From NCBI RefSeq assembly GCF_001619985.1, contig NW_017264195.1, positions 558,001-622,000 of the forward strand: a stretch of 64,000 bases of DNA, written 5' to 3'. Below the pieces are notes generated by a model. It worked only from the letters and a program-made list of their open reading frames with translations. It did not search any database and was not told the DNA's origin. The stretch is from Xylona heveae TC161. Taxonomy: Eukaryota > Ascomycota > Xylonomycetes > Xylonales > Xylonaceae. Positions 47,899-61,600 of the stretch are shown here, one piece after another. Each line of letters opens with the position of its first letter. The stretch's first letter is position 1. The position numbers and the translations under genes were made by a program.

Positions 47899-50800
47899 AT
47901 GGCTTCAAGAGATGTGACAACATTTACAAGGCGCGGAAAGCGCAATTTCCAACAGGAACCTGGCTCATATATCCTCCGCAAATTATTTGATGACGTACCG
48001 ATCGCCGGCGCCGATGATGGTTCCCGTACCGACATAACATGCATCGAGCTATTAGGTGAGTGATGCTACCGAACTTTGCGACAAAAATGATCCACAAACG
48101 ATTACGCGCTCATCTTTGTGCTTGATTTTATTTCTGAAGCCGATAGTGACAATGGTATGTAGAAGGGAACTTGTACATAGGAACATCAGCCGGTGAAATA
48201 TTACACTTTGTTCTCCTCGCCGGCGAATCAGACAGTCGGTTTTCCAAACCAAACTTTATTCTAGCATCGAGGTTGCAGCCTACTTTCAACCCATTATCAA
48301 GCTCACCGCAGGGCACGCTTGGCATACAGCAAATACTTCTGCTTGAGGATGTTAATAAAGCCTGCATCCTTTGCAATGGAACACTCTCATTTTATTCCCT
48401 GCCGGAACTCACTCCGGCTTTTGGAAATACAAAGGTCTCAAATTGCGGATGGGTTGGAGGCTTAGATCTTAACAAGAGCGGATCAAGCAACTATGCGCGA
48501 GATGGGGTGACTGTCATGGTATCGATTAAAAACAGGATCAGACTTGTGAGGATCAGCGAAGAACCACGACTTGTAAGGAACATAGAATTCTCTGGCTGCC
48601 TGGCTACCGTTCGAAGAGATAACTTTGCTTGTGTAGCGGATGCGCACTCTTACTCGCTGTTGGATGTGGATCATCAGCAGAAGATACCACTTTTCCCTAT
48701 CTCATCCCATGACGGCAGCTCTTTCCATCAAGAGGAAAGGCTGTCTGACGGCAAAGATTCCAAATATGGCAATTCCGAAGGTGACTCTGGTGCAGGAGTT
48801 TCGACTCCAATGGGTAGCGCATCATCTAGAATATCTAGAACTGAATCGCCAAGTAAATGGGAGCCCAAGGCCGTACCCGAGGAGAGGGGTAGTCAAGAAG
48901 GGACGACAAGCAACAAAACAGTAGCTCCAGGGTCATCGCAAGCCTCGTCGAACCTAGACGGCTCAAAGGCGCAGAAAAGCAATACTTATGATCGTTTGGC
49001 GGCGCATGGAACTGCTAGGTCTACTGTTGCACTAGAATCAAAGGAATCGTCTTCCCGAACTCTAGAAGGAGCTCATCAAAGTACTCCACAGGCAAATTCC
49101 TTGCGGCCTCATATTCTCTCTCCCACATCAACAGAATTTTTGCTCACGACGGGCACGAACCCGCTAGAGCCAGGAGTAGGGATGTTCGTCAATCTTGACG
49201 GCGACGTGGTTCGGGGGACACTAGAATTCAGCAGGTACCCTGAAGGGATTGCTTTAGATGGTCGAGGAATTAATCCAATTTCTGGCGTGACCGGAGACAT
49301 CGGCGACGAAGGTTACGTGCTGGCGGTCATGGGGTGCGATTCTTCGTCCGGAAATGAAGCGGGGTTAGAGATCCAAAGATGGGATGTAGGCCCCGGCGAA
49401 GGGGGAGGAAAGAGGGAATGGATCTCAATGAAAGAGCATTTCGAAAGCTCACGGAAACAGACCACTCCTCGCGGACCCGCCGTGGGTATCAGGCGGACAA
49501 CCGGTCGTTGTAATGTTTTTCTCGAAGAGCTTCGGGAGAAAATGCAGTTGGCACCAATCCGCATCAATGAACTATATACAAGCACGGAAAATTGCGAAGT
49601 TCCACTGTTAACCAGTGCTAAGCAAAGAGACTCCCTGTCTTCTGACGTTCAACCATCCATCTATGGACGGACCAGCCCCCATCAAGGTCACCCAAAGTTT
49701 ATTGATCAGGGTCCTACAGATGACCTGGAATCTTTGCGCAACGAGGAAGAACGACAGTTTATCGATAGAATAAGTTACATTGACTGTCAAACGGTTCTCT
49801 GGGCAGGGGACAAGGCGTGGTGGGTTTTTCGAAACCCGCTGGCGATTCGACTTGATTCATTATTGGAAAAAACCATTCCAGCATCGAAAAGCGCCAGTTC
49901 CACAGAATTCGTGGACATAGAAGCAGTTGCTCAGATATTGAATAATATTCGGGATCAAGAACCAAAGACCGAATTGGATTTCTTGAGCCTAAACTACGTC
50001 AAACAAAAGGCTGGCTTGCTACTGTTAACTGACATGATCTCAAGGGTTATGTCTGGAGTCGAAGTAGGAGACGATTACCGAAAGATGACAGAGGAAGCGC
50101 TAGTTGAAGGCAATGTCGATCCGAGAATTGTCCTGTCTCTGATACCTGGCCTGCGAGAACATATTGTCCAGGGCGAAAGAGGCATCTGGGCCTTCTCCGG
50201 CGTTAAGGAAATCATTATAGAATTTCTGGCCGATTTGAAATCCGCGGATGTCTTAATACTTTCCAAAGTAACCTCCGACTTCAAGCTTCTACATCTTTTG
50301 AAACAATACCTGTCAATCTGGAGGAAGAAGAAGGGCTTTGGAAGCGTAACTGACGAGAATGAGATATCTCAGACAGTGGATTCTGGTCTTCTTCACGTTC
50401 TCCTTATTTTGGACCAGCAAAGTCCTAAAGGTCCTGCAACTCCATTGTCGTTGCGTGCCGATTTGAACAATTTTGTTGATCAAGGAGTTGAATGCATTCA
50501 GAGCGCAGCCGCATTGATAGAACGTTACCATCGCCTGTACGTACTCAGCAGGCTGTATCAGAGTCGAAAAATGGCAGGTGAAGTGCTGCAGACATGGAGA
50601 CGCATTTTAGAGGGCGAACCTGACTATGGAGGAGAGTTCATTGGCGGGTATTACGAAATGCGAAAATATCTTCTTAGGATAAGAGACTCCTCTTTGGTCA
50701 AAGAATATGCTCTTTGGTTGGCCCGGCGGGACGCGCAACTGGGGGTTTCTGTTTTTACAGACTCCACCAGTAGAGTCAAATTCGAAGCCGTCCAGGTGAT

Positions 50801-51766
50801 TGACGCACTAAAGAGTGGGGCTCCGAATGCTATGATAGATTACTTAGAGTATCTTGTCTTTGTTGACCACGTAAGTTTCGAGCTCTCTGTTGAGAGTCTG
50901 ATCATTGTAGACGATACTGACGAGCAAAAGGACACAATGTATGCGAATGACCTGATACTCTACTACACTGATACTATCATTGGGATATTAAACAGTTCGG
51001 ACACTATGCGCTCGGTCGTCGTGGAGTCTTATGAAGCCTATAAGGCGTTACATTATCCAAGACCGACTTACCGGCAGTTTATCGAGGAAAACTTCATTCA
51101 AGAAGAGTGGTGCCGGAATCGACTAAGGCTTCTCCAACTTCTTGGGGGCACAGAGGGTTTGATTATTGACTATGATGTCTCAACGGTCATGGCAAAAATT
51201 GAACCTTTAAAACAGGTGCTCGTGCCCGAAATGATCATCCTTGACTGTCGCCAGGGTCGTCATCAGCAAGCTTTGCGGCTTCTAACTCACACATTAGGAG
51301 ACTATGATAGCGCAGTGCATTATTGTTTAGTGGGAGGCTCCAGCATGTTTCGTCGTCGGCCGTTGGATGCTACGGCGTCACAATTTTCGCAACAGGAGCA
51401 ATCTGCTCTATTCAGCTACCTTTTGACTGAGATGCTTCAGATACAAGACATAACAGAAAGAATTGAACGGACTGGAGAACTACTTGATCGCTTCGGGAAA
51501 TGGTTTGATGTACATCTGGCAAGTCTGCGCTGTAATCCAACTGATAGCGAAAGCTAATCATTCGTCAGGTTTTAACCATGATTCCTGAATCTTGGTCCAT
51601 TGACATCCTTTCAGGGTTCCTGGTTAGCGCACTGCAACAATTGGTCACTGAGAGGAATGAGACCCTGGTCACGAAAGCTTTGAGTGCGGCGGAGAATCTA
51701 CGAGCAGCTGCTGAATATATAGCAAATTGTAAAGTAGCCGGGCCAATTGTTGAGGAAGCGAGCTGA
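47899..51766 (+). CDS. VPS3: CORVET subunit Vps3 (TGFBRAP1/Vps39 family)
   Basis: A subunit of the CORVET tethering complex, which binds the early-endosomal Rab5-type GTPase and promotes endosome fusion. Exons: 47,899-48,055, 48,163-51,509 and 51,569-51,766, 1,233 residues (yeast Vps3 is 1,011; filamentous fungal forms are longer). Introns are 107 and 59 nt. The last one is supported by GTACAT..GTCAG with a GCTAAT branch site and joins WFD to VLTMIPESWS. An N-terminal CNH-type beta-propeller starts with YILRKLFDDVP and LYIGTSAGEILHFVLL, then NKACILCNGTLSFYSLPEL. A Ser-rich low-complexity insert covers about 240-390. The helical C-terminal half includes a Vps39-type region near 795-880 and QALRLLTHTLGDYDSAVHYC near 1,100. 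The start ATG (MASRDVTTF) is the first in frame, and an upstream exon is possible. Confidence 0.88.
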
Positions 51767-52189
51767 GGAATTTAATTCGAAACCTTAATCATACTGTGTT
51801 TTCCTTTACTGCGCCAGAGAGTTCCAATCAAATCATTTGCAGATTACTATTTTCTCTACTCATTTCACAGCCCTCGAAGTTTTACACAAATACTCATATG
51901 AAACCACCCAGATCGCCGGCAGAACGACATGGTTACTCGATTAAGTTCCGGTTGACGTGCTAAAACATAGATGATAAGACGTAATTATGACTTTTGAATA
52001 AGCGGTCTCTAAGATCGTTGAGGCATGGAAAAATATACAGATAGTGGAAGTTCTGACACTACGCAGTACCACCGTTTAATTTCAGATTCGACACGTCCGA
52101 ATCGACATTTACATCGGATCGTTTCGGCCTGAATGGAACCGGGGTGTTTGGCTGGCTCGAAAGAAACTGGAAGGAGATTAGCAATCCCT
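51767..52189. other. Convergent intergenic region VPS3/LEU4
   Basis: 423 bp between two stop codons, which must hold both 3' UTRs. No ORF, repeat or RNA gene is seen. Confidence 0.6.
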
Positions 52190-54071
52190 CTATCTCTTCA
52201 TTGAGGTGAATCTCACCGATGACGCAGCTGAGAGCAACGCAATCAAAGACGCCTGTACTACATCCTCATGAATACCCACTCCCCACACCTTCGCAGGTGA
52301 GCCAGCATTGGTACACTCAATATACGTAGCAGCCTTCACGTCCCTGCCTTCGCCAATTGCGTGCTCCTTGTAGTCAGACACGTCAAGGTCAATGCCAAGC
52401 GTGTGGAGAGCGTTAGCAAGAGACGAAATAGCACCGTTTCCCACGCCCTTGATGCTATGCTCAATTCCATCGATGGCAATAATTCCAGAAAAGTGTCTCT
52501 TCAAAGGCTGACTGCCGAGGGAGCCGGACTGAATAGAATTGGAGCGCTCTGTGGAAATTTGATAGTCTACCAAAGTAAATCGAGGATTGCTTTTCAGGTA
52601 ATAAGCGTCCTCAAAAAGCTTTTGGATTTCACGCGGAAGAAGTTCCCTTCCAACTGTATCAGCTTCCTTTTGAACGACCTTGGAGAACGCAACTTGCAAC
52701 CCGCGAGGAAGGTCGAGCTCAAGACTGCGTAAAATTATCCAAGCAACACCACCTTTGCCACTCTGCGAATTGACACGAATAATGGCCTCGTAAGTTCGGC
52801 CGATATCCTGCGGATCTAGTGGAAGATAAGGCATCTGCCAATGGTCCTCATCATTAGCGCCGCCTTCTTTGCGAGCTTGGAACCCCTTTTTGATCGCGTC
52901 TTGATGCGAGCCACTGAAAGCGCAAACGACAAGTTGACCTCCATAAGGGGCCCTCGGATGCACTGGTATCTTGGTGCACTCCTCAACGACGTTGATGACG
53001 GAATTGAGGTTCGAGAAATCAATGTTCGGATATATACCCTGCGTATATAAGTTTAGACCAAGAGTAACAAGGTCTACATTTCCAGTTCTTTCTCCATTAC
53101 CAAACAGAGTGCCTTCAACACGATCGGCGCCAGCCATTTGAGCTAACTCAGCCGCAGCAACAGCACATCCACGGTCATTGTGAGGGTGCAAGGATACACA
53201 AATCTTCTCCCTTTCCGTCATGTTGCGGCAGAAATATTCGATCTGGTCTGCGTAGACATTTGGCGTTGCCATCTCAACGGTGGCCGGGAGGTTGAAAATA
53301 ATTGGATTTTCCTCAGTTGGTTCCCATGCTGCTTTAACAGCTTCACAGATCCTAATAACAAATTCTGGATCCGTGTCTGAGAAAGTCTCCGGCGAGAACT
53401 CGAAAGCCCATTCCGTTGCGTGATGTTCCGGGTTGTCCTTCGTCAAGGCTCTGCTAAGCTTTGCGCATCGAACCGCCAATTCTATGCTCTCTTCCTGAGT
53501 AAAACCAAAGACAACTCTACGGAAACAATCACTTGTTGCCAAATAGATGTGAAGAATTGCTTTCTTCGCGCCCTTTAGAGACTCGACTGTCCTGCGAATC
53601 AGGTCCTCTCTGCAAGGGGAAAGAACTTGTAGCCAGACATCGTCAGGAACAACGCCGGGAGTTTCCACTATGCGCCTCGTAAAGTCGAAATCGGTCTGGG
53701 AGGCAGAAGGGAAAGAAACTTCAATCTCTTTATATCCCAGCTCCACAAGCATTTTGAAGTAGTGCCATTTCTGATCACCGTCCTATTGCTGGTACATTAG
53801 CTCGGCTTCCGAAAAGTCGAGATGAGAGGGAGGCCAATCAATGCCAAGTGGCATACCATAGGGTCGACCAAGCTCTGGTTGCCATCTCGCAAATCAGTGG
53901 CAAGCCAACGCGGCGCCTGATTTAGTGTTTTGGATGGCCATTGGCGATTCTCCAATTTGATCGGCTTGAAAGCCTTGTATTTCTTCGAAGGATCTTTCAG
54001 CCTGGAACACGGTCAGTCAGTACTAAAATAAGGCGACTATGGTGCTTCAAGCGTCGTCCATACATCGGCAT
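52190..54071 (-). CDS. LEU4: 2-isopropylmalate synthase
   Basis: Condenses acetyl-CoA with 2-oxoisovalerate, the first committed step of leucine synthesis. Exons (minus): 54,064-54,071 (8 nt, ATGCCGAT), 53,857-54,001 and 52,190-53,782, 581 residues. Introns are 62 and 74 nt. The joins give [20 protein letters not shown] and [13 protein letters not shown], both as in fungal orthologues. Catalytic TDLRDGNQ lies at 38-45, metal-binding LHPHNDRG at 249-256 and [10 protein letters not shown] further on, in an HMGL-type TIM barrel. The C-terminal LeuA dimer/allosteric domain (about 440-581) ends with a [20 protein letters not shown] segment, the leucine-feedback part. No mitochondrial leader follows this start. 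A longer targeted form would need an upstream start not seen here. The shortness of exon 1 makes it easy to miss in automated annotation. Confidence 0.93.
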
Positions 54072-54432
54072 ATCGAAATCAACGCACGGAGGCAGGCGGA
54101 TAGGCAACCGTATTTCAGGAAGTGCGTACGAAGATAGGGCCTTTGGATTTTGATGGATAGCGTTACGTCAGATTTCTTCGGAGGCTGTGATTTCAATTAT
54201 ACCCGTAAATGGTGTCAGATCGGAATCAATAGAGAGTTGGTCGTGACGCAGGCAGGAAATGCGGCCCAAATGCGTGTTAAATGCTATCAACTTCGCTTGA
54301 TGAATCACACGCCCTCAGATGATTCATACTATCGACTGGCCGATTTCGTCGGTCAAAAACTTTTGCGACTGACGGCGGGGCAGCTCCGTCTCGGGGTTGG
54401 GGCCAATAGACCGGTTTGAGGGGTAATCCTAA

Positions 54433-54467
54433 GGTACTGTACCTACCTATATGTATTGTACAGTACC
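54433..54467. repeat. Perfect 10-bp inverted repeat
   Basis: GGTACTGTAC and GTACAGTACC are separated by 15 nt. It could form a small hairpin or be a dimeric factor site. Confidence 0.7.
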
Positions 54468-54722
54468 CTAGTACCTGACCAAAACTGTTCGGCCATAACC
54501 AGATTTTCCGGGACAGCCCCACATGATTTCAGTAATCAGATAACTTTTGGACGAGTTTATTCTTTGTATCTCAAATAGTAAATGTATTAGCAAATAAATC
54601 AGGCAGTAAAGTTTATGAGAACATGATAGAAAATCAATCTACTGCTTTGAAATGAACGCGACCTGGACATTATTTGCAAGCGAACGAAGACTTTCGGCCT
54701 AGTACTGTTGCTCCCTCTACTT

Positions 54723-54758
54723 ACCTAAGATAAGGTACCTAAGATAACCTAAGGTACC
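54723..54758. repeat. CCTAAGATAAGGTA-type short repeats
   Basis: ACCTAAGATAAGGT is followed at once by ACCTAAGATAACCTAAGGTA, so the 9-mer CCTAAGATA occurs twice within 14 bp, next to a GGTACC site. Similar CCTTAGGTAG and CCTACCTTGGGTAGG lie at 55,327-55,337 and 55,373-55,387. Confidence 0.6.
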
Positions 54759-55686
54759 GTAGGGAAAATAAACGGCTTTTCAATACCGTAGAAGAATCAC
54801 TATGGAGGTATGATTTGACAGTATTGTGTGCCCAGTGACAATCCATAAGATCGAGATAGAATCCATGCTCTAGCGGTCCAATAATTATAATATGGTTGGA
54901 CCAATATAGCTTAGGAGATATTTTCAGTGATAACAGTAAATGGATATTAAGTTACAGGCTTGAAATAAATAATTTACTACATTTAAACTGTGTAGTTTTT
55001 TTTTTTTTTTTTTTGAAATCTATATATAGTATAATATACAAGTAATATTACCATTATTCTTTGTCAGGTATTCTAAAGGTATGACAATTTTATATCTAAA
55101 CTAACATCTTTATATTTAAATTGAATTTCTTCCTTTGTAATCTAAAAATAGTTTCTTTAAAATATGATCCTTTACTTTATATCTTGCTTTTTATAACTAT
55201 GACTAGATTTAATATTCTTGTATTCAAGAAAGAAAATAGAAAATAAGTCTCAATTATATAGAGCTGTATCAGAAATATGTATTAGAGAAACCTAGAGGAG
55301 GCTTAATCAATTATAGCATTAATATACCTTAGGTAGACACCCTACCTAGTATACAGTGTATAGAGTGTATAACCTACCTTGGGTAGGTAACTATTCAGTT
55401 TCCTAGGCGCCGTATACAAGTACTCTGCTTGAGAGAAATTAGTTATCCAATGCTAGCCGAACGCAACAACCACCGGAGACTAAACCCTCCTGAGCATACC
55501 TCCCGAGATCTCGCTCCGCCCAAGCAACACCAGGTAATTTGGCATCGTGCTCTTCCTGTGAGCTTCGACTTTCGCTTCCTCGTTGGATGTGCGGCAACGC
55601 ATTGGAATATTTCAGAATCGTCCTATGTGACAAGGTCTAATATCGAATAGCTGCCACCGGCGCGTGTAGCCGAAGCGGGCGAGGTC

Positions 55687-58600
55687 ATGGCTGAAGGAAA
55701 TACTGAGCTTCAGGCGAAGCTTGAAGAGCTGGATCATGAATTAGCGGTACGTCATCATTTCACCGCCAACCTGCAAACCAACGTGTTTAGTTCATTCAAA
55801 GATTCCGAGAGTCGCAAATAAGCTGATGTTTAAACCAGGAAGGCGACATCACCGAAAAAGGGTAGGTCCCCGTTTCTTCAGAAAGACCTTGTTGTGACTG
55901 TTCTCATTATTGAAGGGCTATTTAACGTCTGATCTTATAGGTATCAAAAGCGCCGCACTGTACTACTGTCGCAATATTTTGGGAACTTTCAAACAGAGCC
56001 ACTGCAGACCCGTCTACGTCTGCACAGCGTAGACGATGGTAGCTCTTCTCTCGCTGGATCTCGCAGTGCAACCCTTGCTGCCCTTAGTGCCCATTCCGCG
56101 GACAGTGTTCATCCTCCGGGTCTGCGCACCCAAAGCCCTTCCACTAATACTGGGCTGACTGACTCTCAAAATAATCTTGCACGTGTCGCTGATGTAGATC
56201 TAATAGTCGAAAGTCAGGATGCAGCGCACATGATACCTAGATTACCGGCTGAGGTCTACTCTTCCGAGCAGCTACAGTTATTTCACGATGAATCAGTGAC
56301 GAGCACCCCAATGAGGTCTTCTGTTAACGAGGAGATTCATTCTATTCCTCGATATGAAAGCGCAGGAGAGTTTGTGGATAACTCTGAGATGTCAACAGAA
56401 CCAACACTGATGTCAGATTACGCTTTTATTCCTGCGGCACAGCTAGGATATGCAGAAAATCCTGGGAGCGACCATCCTCAAATATCCGAAACCCACTCTC
56501 GTTTAGGTACAATGCTCGATTTTCAGCAGGGCTATTTCTCCGACTTCGCTGGGCAGCAGAGACAAGAACAAAGAGATAGTTATGAAGGTGGCCCGCACAG
56601 ATACTCCTCGGGCGATTTCCTTTCCTCACCGACGACCATGCCCCCAATGCTTAACACCAATGATCTTCCGTTACCTGGACTACCTAATCACCAGGCTCCT
56701 CTTGAACCACGAGATGTCCCATTTGCAGTTTATGATCCGCACAATGAAAATATCCCTATGTCCAAATTTGATAATATTCCATCGGTTCTAAGACATAGAA
56801 GTCGGACGAATCCGAAGCGCCCAGCCTATTGGGTTTTAGATCAGAAGGGGAAGGAAACCGCCTCAATCACCTGGGATAAACTCACTAGTCGAGCGGAAAA
56901 AGTTGCCCAGGTCATTAGAGACAAGAGCAATCTCTATCGAGGAGACCGCGTTGCGCTGATCTACCGAGATGCCGAGATTATCGAATTTGCTGTCGCCTTG
57001 ATGGGTTGCTTCATCGCTGGCGTGGTTGCTGTGCCGATCAACAACCTCGAAGACTATCAAAAGCTCAATGTTATATTGACATCGACGCAGGCGCACTTAG
57101 CTCTGACCACCGACAACAACCTAAAAGCTTTTCAGCGAGACATCACAATGCAAAAGCTCAGCTGGCCTCGAGGAGTGGAGTGGTGGAAGACGAACGAGTT
57201 TGGCAGTTTTCACCCCAAAAAGAAGGACGATGTACCTCCATTGCAGGTCCCGGATCTTGCTTACATTGAGTTTTCTCGAGCACCAACGGGTGATCTTCGT
57301 GGAGTAGTTATGAGTCACAGAACAATCATGCATCAGATGGCTTGTCTTAGTGCGATAATTGCCACGGTTCCTGGGAGTGAAGGGGGATTAGATTCGCAAA
57401 GTGCGCTCTTTCGCGACAAAAGCACACGACCGTTTGCGCACGGGGGGACAGGGGAGATCCTCCTTAGTTACCTTGACCCTAGGCAGAGCATCGGCATGAT
57501 CCTTGGGGTTCTTCTGACCGTGTATGGAGGGCATACCACGGTCTGGATTGAGTCGCATGCCGTAGAGACGCCCGGGCTCTACGCTCATCTGATCACAAAA
57601 TACAAGGCGACCCTCATGGTTGCAGATTATCCGGGCCTGAAAAGAGCTGTCTACAATTATCAAGCGGATCCAATGACGACAAGAAATTTCAAAAAGAATG
57701 TCGACCCGAATTTTGCTTCTGTCAAGCTTTGCCTTATTGACACATTGACTGTTGATGGAGAGTTTCATGAGATACTTGCTGATCGTTGGTTAAGGCCTTT
57801 GAGAAACCCTCGAGCGAGGGACTTGGTGGCGCCGATGCTTTGCCTTCCAGAACACGGAGGCATGGTGATAAGCGTACGAGATTGGCTAGGAGGAGAGGAG
57901 CGCATGGGATGTTCGCTAATTTTGGATGGCTCGAATACAGCCACATTGTCAGAGGAAGAGCCAGAAGAGAAGACGAGGTTTTCCGGTCACAGTGGTTATG
58001 GAAGCTTGATTGGGGGGACAGCAATCGGGGCAGAAGATAGGAAAGGGCGCAACGAGCTGAGTGAGGTGCTTCTTGATAAAGAGGCTCTAAAAACAAATGA
58101 GGTGATTGTGGTCGCGATTGGAGAAGAAGCAAGAAAAAAAGCTGGCATAGAACCTGGTACTGTCCGAGTTGGAGCCTTTGGCTATCCTATTCCGGATGCA
58201 ACTCTGGCCGTTGTCGACCCAGAAACGAGTTTGTTGTGTTCGCCGCATGTGATTGGGGAGATTTGGGTCGATTCCCCCTCCTTGTCTGGCGGCTTCTGGG
58301 CCCTACCAAAGCATACAGAAACCATTTTCCACGCGAGACCCTACCATTTCGTTGAGGGGAGTCCTTCGCCTGTGCCCATAGACCTGGAATTTCTAAGAAC
58401 TGGTCTCCTCGGTTGTGTCATTGAAGGTAAAATTTTTGTGCTCGGCTTGTATGAAGACAGGCTGAGGCAGAAGGTTGAATGGGTCGAGCATGGAATGGAT
58501 GTTGCAGAATACAGATATTTTTTTGTGCAGCACCTAATTATCAGTATTATGAAGAACGTTCCGAAAATCTATGATTGGTAAGTTTTTGCTAGCTTTTATG

Positions 58601-61600
58601 GATGAAATTACTAATAGATTCAGCTCTGCTTTTGACGTCTTCGTCAATGAAGAGCACTTACCGATTGTGCTATTGGAGTCTAGCGCTGCATCCACTGCAC
58701 CTTCAACATCAGGTGGGCCTCCAAGGCAGTTAGACACAGCGCTTTTGGACTCGCTGTCTGAAAGATGCATGGAAATACTGTATCAGGAACATCATGTTCG
58801 TGTATACTGTGTGATGATCACGGCTCCAAATACTCTTCCGAGGGTAACGAAAAATGGGAGAAAAGAGATTGGCAATATGCTTTGTCGAAAAGAATTTGAC
58901 AATGGTGCTCTGCCCTGTGTCCATGTTAAGTTCGGAGTGGAGAGAGCAGTTTTGAATCTTCCCGTTGGTCACGACCCTGTTGGGGGTATATGGTCACCAT
59001 TGTCAACCCAGAACAGGCAGGATAATTTGGCATTGCAGGAGAAACAATATTCTGGCGTAGACTATCGCGAAGTTGTGATAGATGACCGCACCTCGACACC
59101 ACTGAATAGTTTCTCTAGCCTTGTCGATTTGCTGCAATGGCGTGTTTCGAGACAAGCGGAGGAACTCTCTTATTGCACAATTGATGGCCGTGGTCGTGAA
59201 GGGAAAGGAATTACCTGGAAGAAGTTGGACACGAAAATTGCTGCGGTTGCAGCTTTTATAAAAAATAAAGCGAAAGCCCGCCCAGGTGATCGTTTGATAT
59301 TGATGTACACCCATTCGGAGGATTTTGTTTTAGCAGTTCACGCGTGTTTCTGCCTTGGAGTCGTGGCTATTCCTGTCGCTCCGCTCGATCAAAATCGTCT
59401 CCATGAGGATGCACCGGCTCTGCTTCATATGATCTCGGATTTCAAAGTCAAGGCAATTCTAATGAACTCTGAGGTCGAGCATTTGTTGAAGCAAAAGCCG
59501 GTTTCTCAACACCTGAAACAGTCTGCGCTGGTGCTCAAAGTCGCTCTTCCCAACTCATACAATACTGGTAAGCCTCCGAAGCAGACGAACGGATGCCGGG
59601 AGCTTGGCTTCATTATGAAGCCGGAGTGGGTTGCTTCAAACCAACCCGCTTTGGTATGGACATACTGGACCCCCGATCAGAGGCGAGTTGCGGTTCAGCT
59701 GTGCCACGATACAATTATGGGGATTTGTAAAGTGCAAAAGGAAACGTGCCAAATGACAAGCTCGAGGCCTGTCCTGGGATGCGTAAGGAGCACGAGTGGC
59801 ATAGGCTTTCTTCACACATGTTTGATGGGTGTTTTTGTTGGTAAGCTCAGCCAAGCAACCGGAGGAAGTGCAGGATAGCTGGCTAACGAAAACAGGTTCT
59901 CCGACGTATCTCGTCTCCCCCGTCGACTTCGCCCAGAACCCCCAGTCCCTTTTCTTGACTTTGTCAAGATATAAGATAAAAAATACTTATGCCACCTCAC
60001 AGATGTTGGATCACGCAATGAATACGATGCCCGGCAAAGGATTTATGCTACAAGAATTGAAGAATCTTATGATTTCAACAGAAGGAAGACCCAGGGTGGA
60101 CGTCTGTATGTCTTGCGTTTCCCGGTTTAAGCGGTGAAGCTCATTCTAACTTGGAATAAAGTCCAGAGAGTTCGACTCTTCTTTGCAGCAGCAGGTCTAG
60201 ATCGGACTGCCATTAACACCATCTATTCCCATGTGCTGAATCCAATGATAGCATCACGATCTTATATGTGTATTGAGCCGATTGAGCTTTGGCTGGACGC
60301 GCGCGCTCTGCGCTGTGGTCTGGTTTTTCCCGTGGACCCCGACACTGATCCTTCGGCTCTTTTGATTCAGGATTCTGGAATGGTGCCGGTGAACACGCAA
60401 ATTGCTATAGTGAATCCTGAAACCTGTCGCCTTTGCCACGTCGGCGAGTATGGAGAAATATGGGTGCAGTCGGAAGCCTGTGTCAAGTCGTTCTACGGCT
60501 CGAAGGATATTTTTGATGCTGAAAGGTTCCGTGGCCAGACTGTAGATGGGGACTCCCAGGTGACCTACGTACGCACCGGTGATCTAGGTTTTCTGCATAA
60601 TGTCAGTCGCCCAATTGGTCCTGGTGGAGCACTTGTCGAGATGCAGATCCTTTTTGTTCTTGGTGCAATAGGGGATACTTTTGAAGTGAACGGCCTCAGC
60701 CATTTCCCGATGGACATCGAATATTCGATTGAAAAGTGTCATAGGAATATCGTCCCGGGCGGGAGGTATGTGACAATAATGCTTAGCTTTTGAGAATGAC
60801 GACTAACAAGTAGAGCAGCGCCGTTTTTCAAGCCGGTGGACTAGTTGTGGTCCTCGTCGAAGTCATTCGAAAAGCCTACCTTGCATCTATCGTTCCAGTC
60901 ATCGTCAATGCAATATTGAACGAGCATCAATTAATCGTTGACGTTGTGGCATTTGTGTCGAAAGGAGACTTCCCAAGGTCACGCTTGGGTGAAAAGCAGC
61001 GCGGCAAGATTCTCGCGTCATGGGTAACAAGGAAACTTAGAACGATTGCTCAGTTTAATATCAAGGACTCGGATGGAGCCGACTCACAAGTTACCGAAGT
61101 GGCACCGCCCAGAAGCGAACCTGTCAGTGTGAGAAATGGCAGCATTTCTGGAGGTAACGGAAGCGGGAAGTATGTCGAGAGTTCTTCGACTCCTATTATC
61201 GAGGCACATATTCCTGAAGAGCACAACCAAAAATATTTAATTCAACCCGAAGAGGAAATACCTCTCCCTCACGGCATCTCAGAGATGCCCACTCACTATG
61301 ACGATTCTATCCGGGAAAATTCTCTCTCCGACCAAGACGCAGCAAGCCATGATGTCAACATCGTTCCTCCATCAAAGGACTATGTTGGACTCCCTGAAGC
61401 GCTCTTGCCGGAAGCAATTTCTGGGATGAGTATCAGCCCGGAGATTCCAGTCAACCAAGATGAAAACTTCAACAATGTGCCTACTTCAACCAATGACGCA
61501 CACCATGCAGCTAGATCTTTGCAAGACGAACCACCTGAGCCTCTGTATAGCAAGAAGCCAGTTTTAAGTCCTCCGTCGATTCCTAGCCATGAATCTTTGG

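Larger units (their letters stand above)
54072..55686. other. Divergent intergenic region LEU4/DIP2-like, with AT-rich pocket
   Basis: 1.6 kb between two start codons. The LEU4-proximal part (54.1-54.42 kb) and the DIP2-proximal part (55.4-55.69 kb) have ordinary composition and probably hold promoters and 5' UTRs. The middle (about 54.55-55.35 kb) is AT-rich, with a run of about 20 T near 54,995-55,015. Several short palindromes of the TACC/GGTA type lie in it. Open frames at 54,150-54,419 and 55,429-55,650 have no recognisable product. Confidence 0.55.

Noticed and set aside
54340-54352. CCG-N7-CGG as a Leu3-type site for LEU4
   Set aside because: Spacing differs from the known CCG-N4-CGG Leu3 site and such matches occur by chance.
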